Shown here: one piece after another, positions 61,217-64,000 of the stretch
Numbering within the stretch: position 1 is the first letter of the stretch
Layout: the number at the start of each line of letters is the position of its first letter
Source: Adineta vaga
Lineage: Eukaryota > Rotifera
Length of the DNA stretch: 64,000 nt
Assembly: GCA_021613535.1 (NCBI GenBank)
Contig: CP075495.1
Span: 4,774,001-4,838,000 of the forward strand
Direction: 5' to 3'
Position numbers and translations under genes: made by a program
Notes under the pieces: generated by a model
What the model was told of the DNA's origin: nothing
The model's database searches: none
Seen by the model: the letters and a program-made list of their open reading frames with translations, nothing else

Positions 61217-63054
61217 TCAATCGAAAATTGCTCGTTTAAGTTTGCGGAAAAAACCTTCTTGTTCTTTTGGTTTTTCTTCTAAATAGAATCAATTTCTTCA
61301 AATCTATTCGTGAATATCGAAGTCAATTTACCTGGTGGTGATTTAGATGAACCTTGTACTGTGCCTTCAGTTTCTTTTTCATGTTCAGAAAACGATAATA
61401 ACAATTTCTTTTGTTCAGCAGTTAAATTTCTATATAAACAATTGTTTTGAAAAATTCTTATGACTATTTCGGAAAAGAATACATACGTAGGAATTTGAAT
61501 CTTTACGTGAACATAATGATCTCCTCTTCCTGAGCCTTGGAGACGTTTTATACCTTTACCAGCTAAACGAAAACGTTGATGAGATTGTGTACCTGGTGGA
61601 ATCTGAAACAGTTTTAATGTCATTCTTTTAATACATAACAAAAGACTCTTCTTACGGATAAAGTTTGATCTTCATAGATGCCTGATACTTTGACTGTTCC
61701 ACCTAGTGCTGCTTGAGCAATCGAGATATTAATATCACTATGAATATCTTCTTTATCTCGTCGAAATTTTTCACTTGGTTTTACACGAAGTGTAACAAAT
61801 AGTTCTGATATACCGAGATTAACTCTCATTATTTGTCCATCTTCCACGCCTAGTAAAAAACGAAACAGTAGATAGATATTATCAAGAAAATAGTTATTCA
61901 TAAATAAAACTTTACCAGCTGGAATGGGTACTGTAACATATTTCTTCTGTATTGTTTTTCCTTTTCCCGAACATTCATAACATGGTTTAGCAATTGTTTC
62001 ACGTCGACCATGACATGTTCGACAAGTAGCACGTAGAAAAAATGGTCCAGTTTCAATGGTTTCCATACCTGATCCACCGCATGTTCGACATGGTTGTGGC
62101 TGAGTTCCAGCTGCACACCGTGTACCTTTGCATGACGGACATAGATCAACGATACGAACGTTCACATCTTTATCACAACCTCGAACTGCTTCTTGAAACG
62201 TTAAATCTAATGCTAACTACAATTAGAGATCAGTAATTGATGAACTGTACTATAAATAATCTTACTTGACTTATACCTTGTTTGCCAAAATGGTTCTCAT
62301 CAGGTTCATCCATCCATTCATGATTACCGAAACCGCCTCGACTAAATGCATCACCAAAGATTTTCCGAAATAATTCTTCAGGATCAACTTGAGATTGATA
62401 ATACTGGTAACCACGAAAATCACCTTGATTTGCATTACCTGGATAACTACGAGAATCTGCACCTGGATATGATTCTTGACTAGAACTAAATGGATCACTA
62501 CCCATACCATACGCATCGTAATTTTTTCGTTTACTTTCATCACTTAACACTTCATAAGCTTCTGAAACTTCTTGAAATTTCTTCGTTGTTGTAGCATCTG
62601 TCTTGTCTGTTGTGTCGGGATGATACTGTTTAGCTAACTGAGATATAGATATAGTGATTAACTTTGTCCTCAATAAAAAACAGAGATACTAACTTTATAA
62701 TAAGCTTTTTTTATCTCCTTTGCAGACGCTGTTTTTGCTAAACCGAGAGCTTCGTAATAATCTTTTTTATCTCGTCTACTAGATGTATGAAATGTTCGAG
62801 TATGTAAGTTTGAAGTAACTAAAATATTTAAAAAATAGGTATAATTGATGAACATACATTCAATGAACTGTACTCGAAGAGGATGCTAAGGTTTTCACAC
62901 TTGTAATGTTAATCAAATGCGATTGAATCGAATTCAACAGATCATTTTGAAATAATTGTCTTGATTTTGATGTCAGATTTGTTAGAAAACATCGGGTAAA
63001 ATATCGAACAGCCAGCGAAGACGGTCGAATTAGATCTCTTGATCGTATAAACAT
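61217..63054 (-). CDS. DNAJA3: Mitochondrial DnaJ (Hsp40), DNAJA3/Tid1
   Basis: Exons 63054-62874, 62818-62694, 62637-62266, 62216-61916, 61849-61656, 61602-61487, 61429-61332 and 61278-61217 total 1,449 nt, or 482 residues. A basic, Ser-rich mitochondrial leader precedes the J domain ([23 protein letters not shown] in KQYHPDTT). The linker contains [15 protein letters not shown]. The zinc-binding region has four C-x-x-C units ([33 protein letters not shown]). The client-binding C-terminal domains contain [31 protein letters not shown] and [18 protein letters not shown]. Tid1 works with mitochondrial Hsp70 in folding and mtDNA maintenance. The final exon is Lys-rich (RKLKRAIFD). Confidence 0.92.
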
Positions 63055-64000
63055 TTGAATAACGATCAATCCAAGTGATATAACAAATGAAAGATTGAAA
63101 GAAGTTGATCAGTCAAATCGATTCCTATATTCCTACATACATGCATTGCAGCATTTGTCGGTTATTGGCAGAATTTTTTGACCAATCAAAAAAATGATTT
63201 TCTTTGAAAAAATAACAGTATCTAATGGCATCTATCAATCTTAATGCTACTATAGGTACTGATCTAACATCAAACTCTATTGAAACTGTAGTTTCCATTA
63301 TAAAAATTCATTAGGTACAATATTGTATGATCAGAATTAATCAAAGTGGCTGTTACGATAAACTATTAGAATTTCTCTCTCTAACTTGATGATATAGTTG
63401 ACCTATTTAATAGCATAAAGTTGATCTATCAACGAGGGTCAAGATGAATGACGCAAAGAAAATAAAATCTTTTTCTATGTCAGAAAAAGAAAAAAAATAA
63501 CTAATTAATAGTAAAGCAATAGATCAGTTATGGTACCACAAATTAATACGACTTCTCTATTTTAATTTTCCTCAAGCTTCAATCAAACATCTTTCGTCAT
63601 GTCATTTTGACATTCATTACAAATGTTTTCCGCTTGATACTCCTTCGCAAGAGTGTTGTTTTAACACATTTTAGATTGATGATGCACTTTCTCAAACTAG
63701 TATTTGCTTACTAAGCAAAATGAACATACACTTCAACATCAAAGACGAATCATTGATTGTTGATGAATGCAGGATATTAATAAAAATAACTACTAGTCAT
63801 TGCTATAACAATGTACACTTTCAAATCGATAATGCACTATACGAATTTGTAAAAATCATTTTCTTATATGTTTTATGTAACGGTGTAAATCGATAAACAT
63901 TTCCTGGAAAAAATAATCTAAAAAAAATCTTTTATAACCATTGAAGTTTGCTACTATATGGTATTTACAACTTTGTGGAAGTATTAGATAACTGACAGAA
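63055..64000. other. Intergenic to window edge
   Basis: AT-rich, stops in all frames; no gene, RNA or repeat recognised. Confidence 0.55.

Overview
The window is nuclear DNA of a small-genome animal. It is AT-rich and the genes are cut by short GT-AG introns, mostly about 50-110 nt. The products are metazoan: ASH1-type histone methyltransferase, MBD2/3, Brat-like NHL protein, Cys-loop channel, rhodopsin-class GPCRs, claudin-like protein, TMEM50, TSR2, SLC25A38, DNAJA3 and OGDH. Several genes have a strong 3' splice acceptor 0-33 nt upstream of the start codon, as expected where mRNAs receive a trans-spliced leader. With the AT bias and compact introns this points to a rotifer, probably bdelloid; that placement is inference, not proof. 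Gene models were built by hand from splice sites and reading frame. For most of them the summed exon length is an exact multiple of three.

Layout. 1-5.4 kb: edge of an F-box-like gene (-), two tandem small membrane-protein genes (+, the first frameshifted) and a decayed coiled-coil relic (-). 5.4-12.9 kb: an ASH1-like gene (AWS-SET-post-SET-bromodomain-PHD-BAH) followed 279 bp downstream on the same strand by an MBD2/3-like gene with no MBD domain. 13.7-15.0 kb: GPCR 1 (-). 15.0-19.3 kb: gene-poor. 19.3-21.8 kb: claudin-like gene (-), TSR2 (-) and, divergently, TMEM50 (+). 21.8-26.0 kb: gene-poor. 26.0-28.9 kb: SUEL-lectin/CUB receptor (+) with upstream ORFs. 29.1-30.8 kb: microbial-type PARG-like macrodomain protein (-). 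31.6-36.9 kb: GPCR 2, a secreted helical protein and a methyltransferase-like gene (all -). 37.2-41.2 kb: Cys-loop channel, compact SET protein and ELOVL6-like elongase (all -). 42.1-44.9 kb: UBE2D pseudogene and an almost intact UBE2D gene (-). 45.9-50.9 kb: OGDH (+) with a duplicated, equal-length exon pair. 51.4-54.7 kb: disordered protein with two microexons (-). 56.4-58.2 kb: Brat-like NHL gene (-). 58.9-61.0 kb: unknown helical protein (+) converging on SLC25A38 (-). 61.2-63.1 kb: mitochondrial DNAJA3/Tid1 (-).

Functional themes. There is a chromatin set (ASH1-like, MBD2/3-like, small SET protein), a mitochondrial set (OGDH, SLC25A38, DNAJA3) and a neuronal/receptor set (two GPCRs, Cys-loop channel, lectin/CUB receptor). 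The genes look independently transcribed. No operon is proven, although the ASH1/MBD2/3 spacing and the acceptor before the MBD2/3 start would allow polycistronic trans-splicing.

Most notable: (i) two tandem 103-nt OGDH exons with identical phases, which must be mutually exclusive; (ii) 8-nt and 9-nt microexons in one gene; (iii) a Cys-loop channel with an acidic residue at the predicted selectivity position; (iv) a UBE2D gene one nucleotide short at a splice junction, next to a UBE2D pseudogene; (v) an MBD2/3 protein without an MBD; (vi) a microbial-type PARG-like gene.
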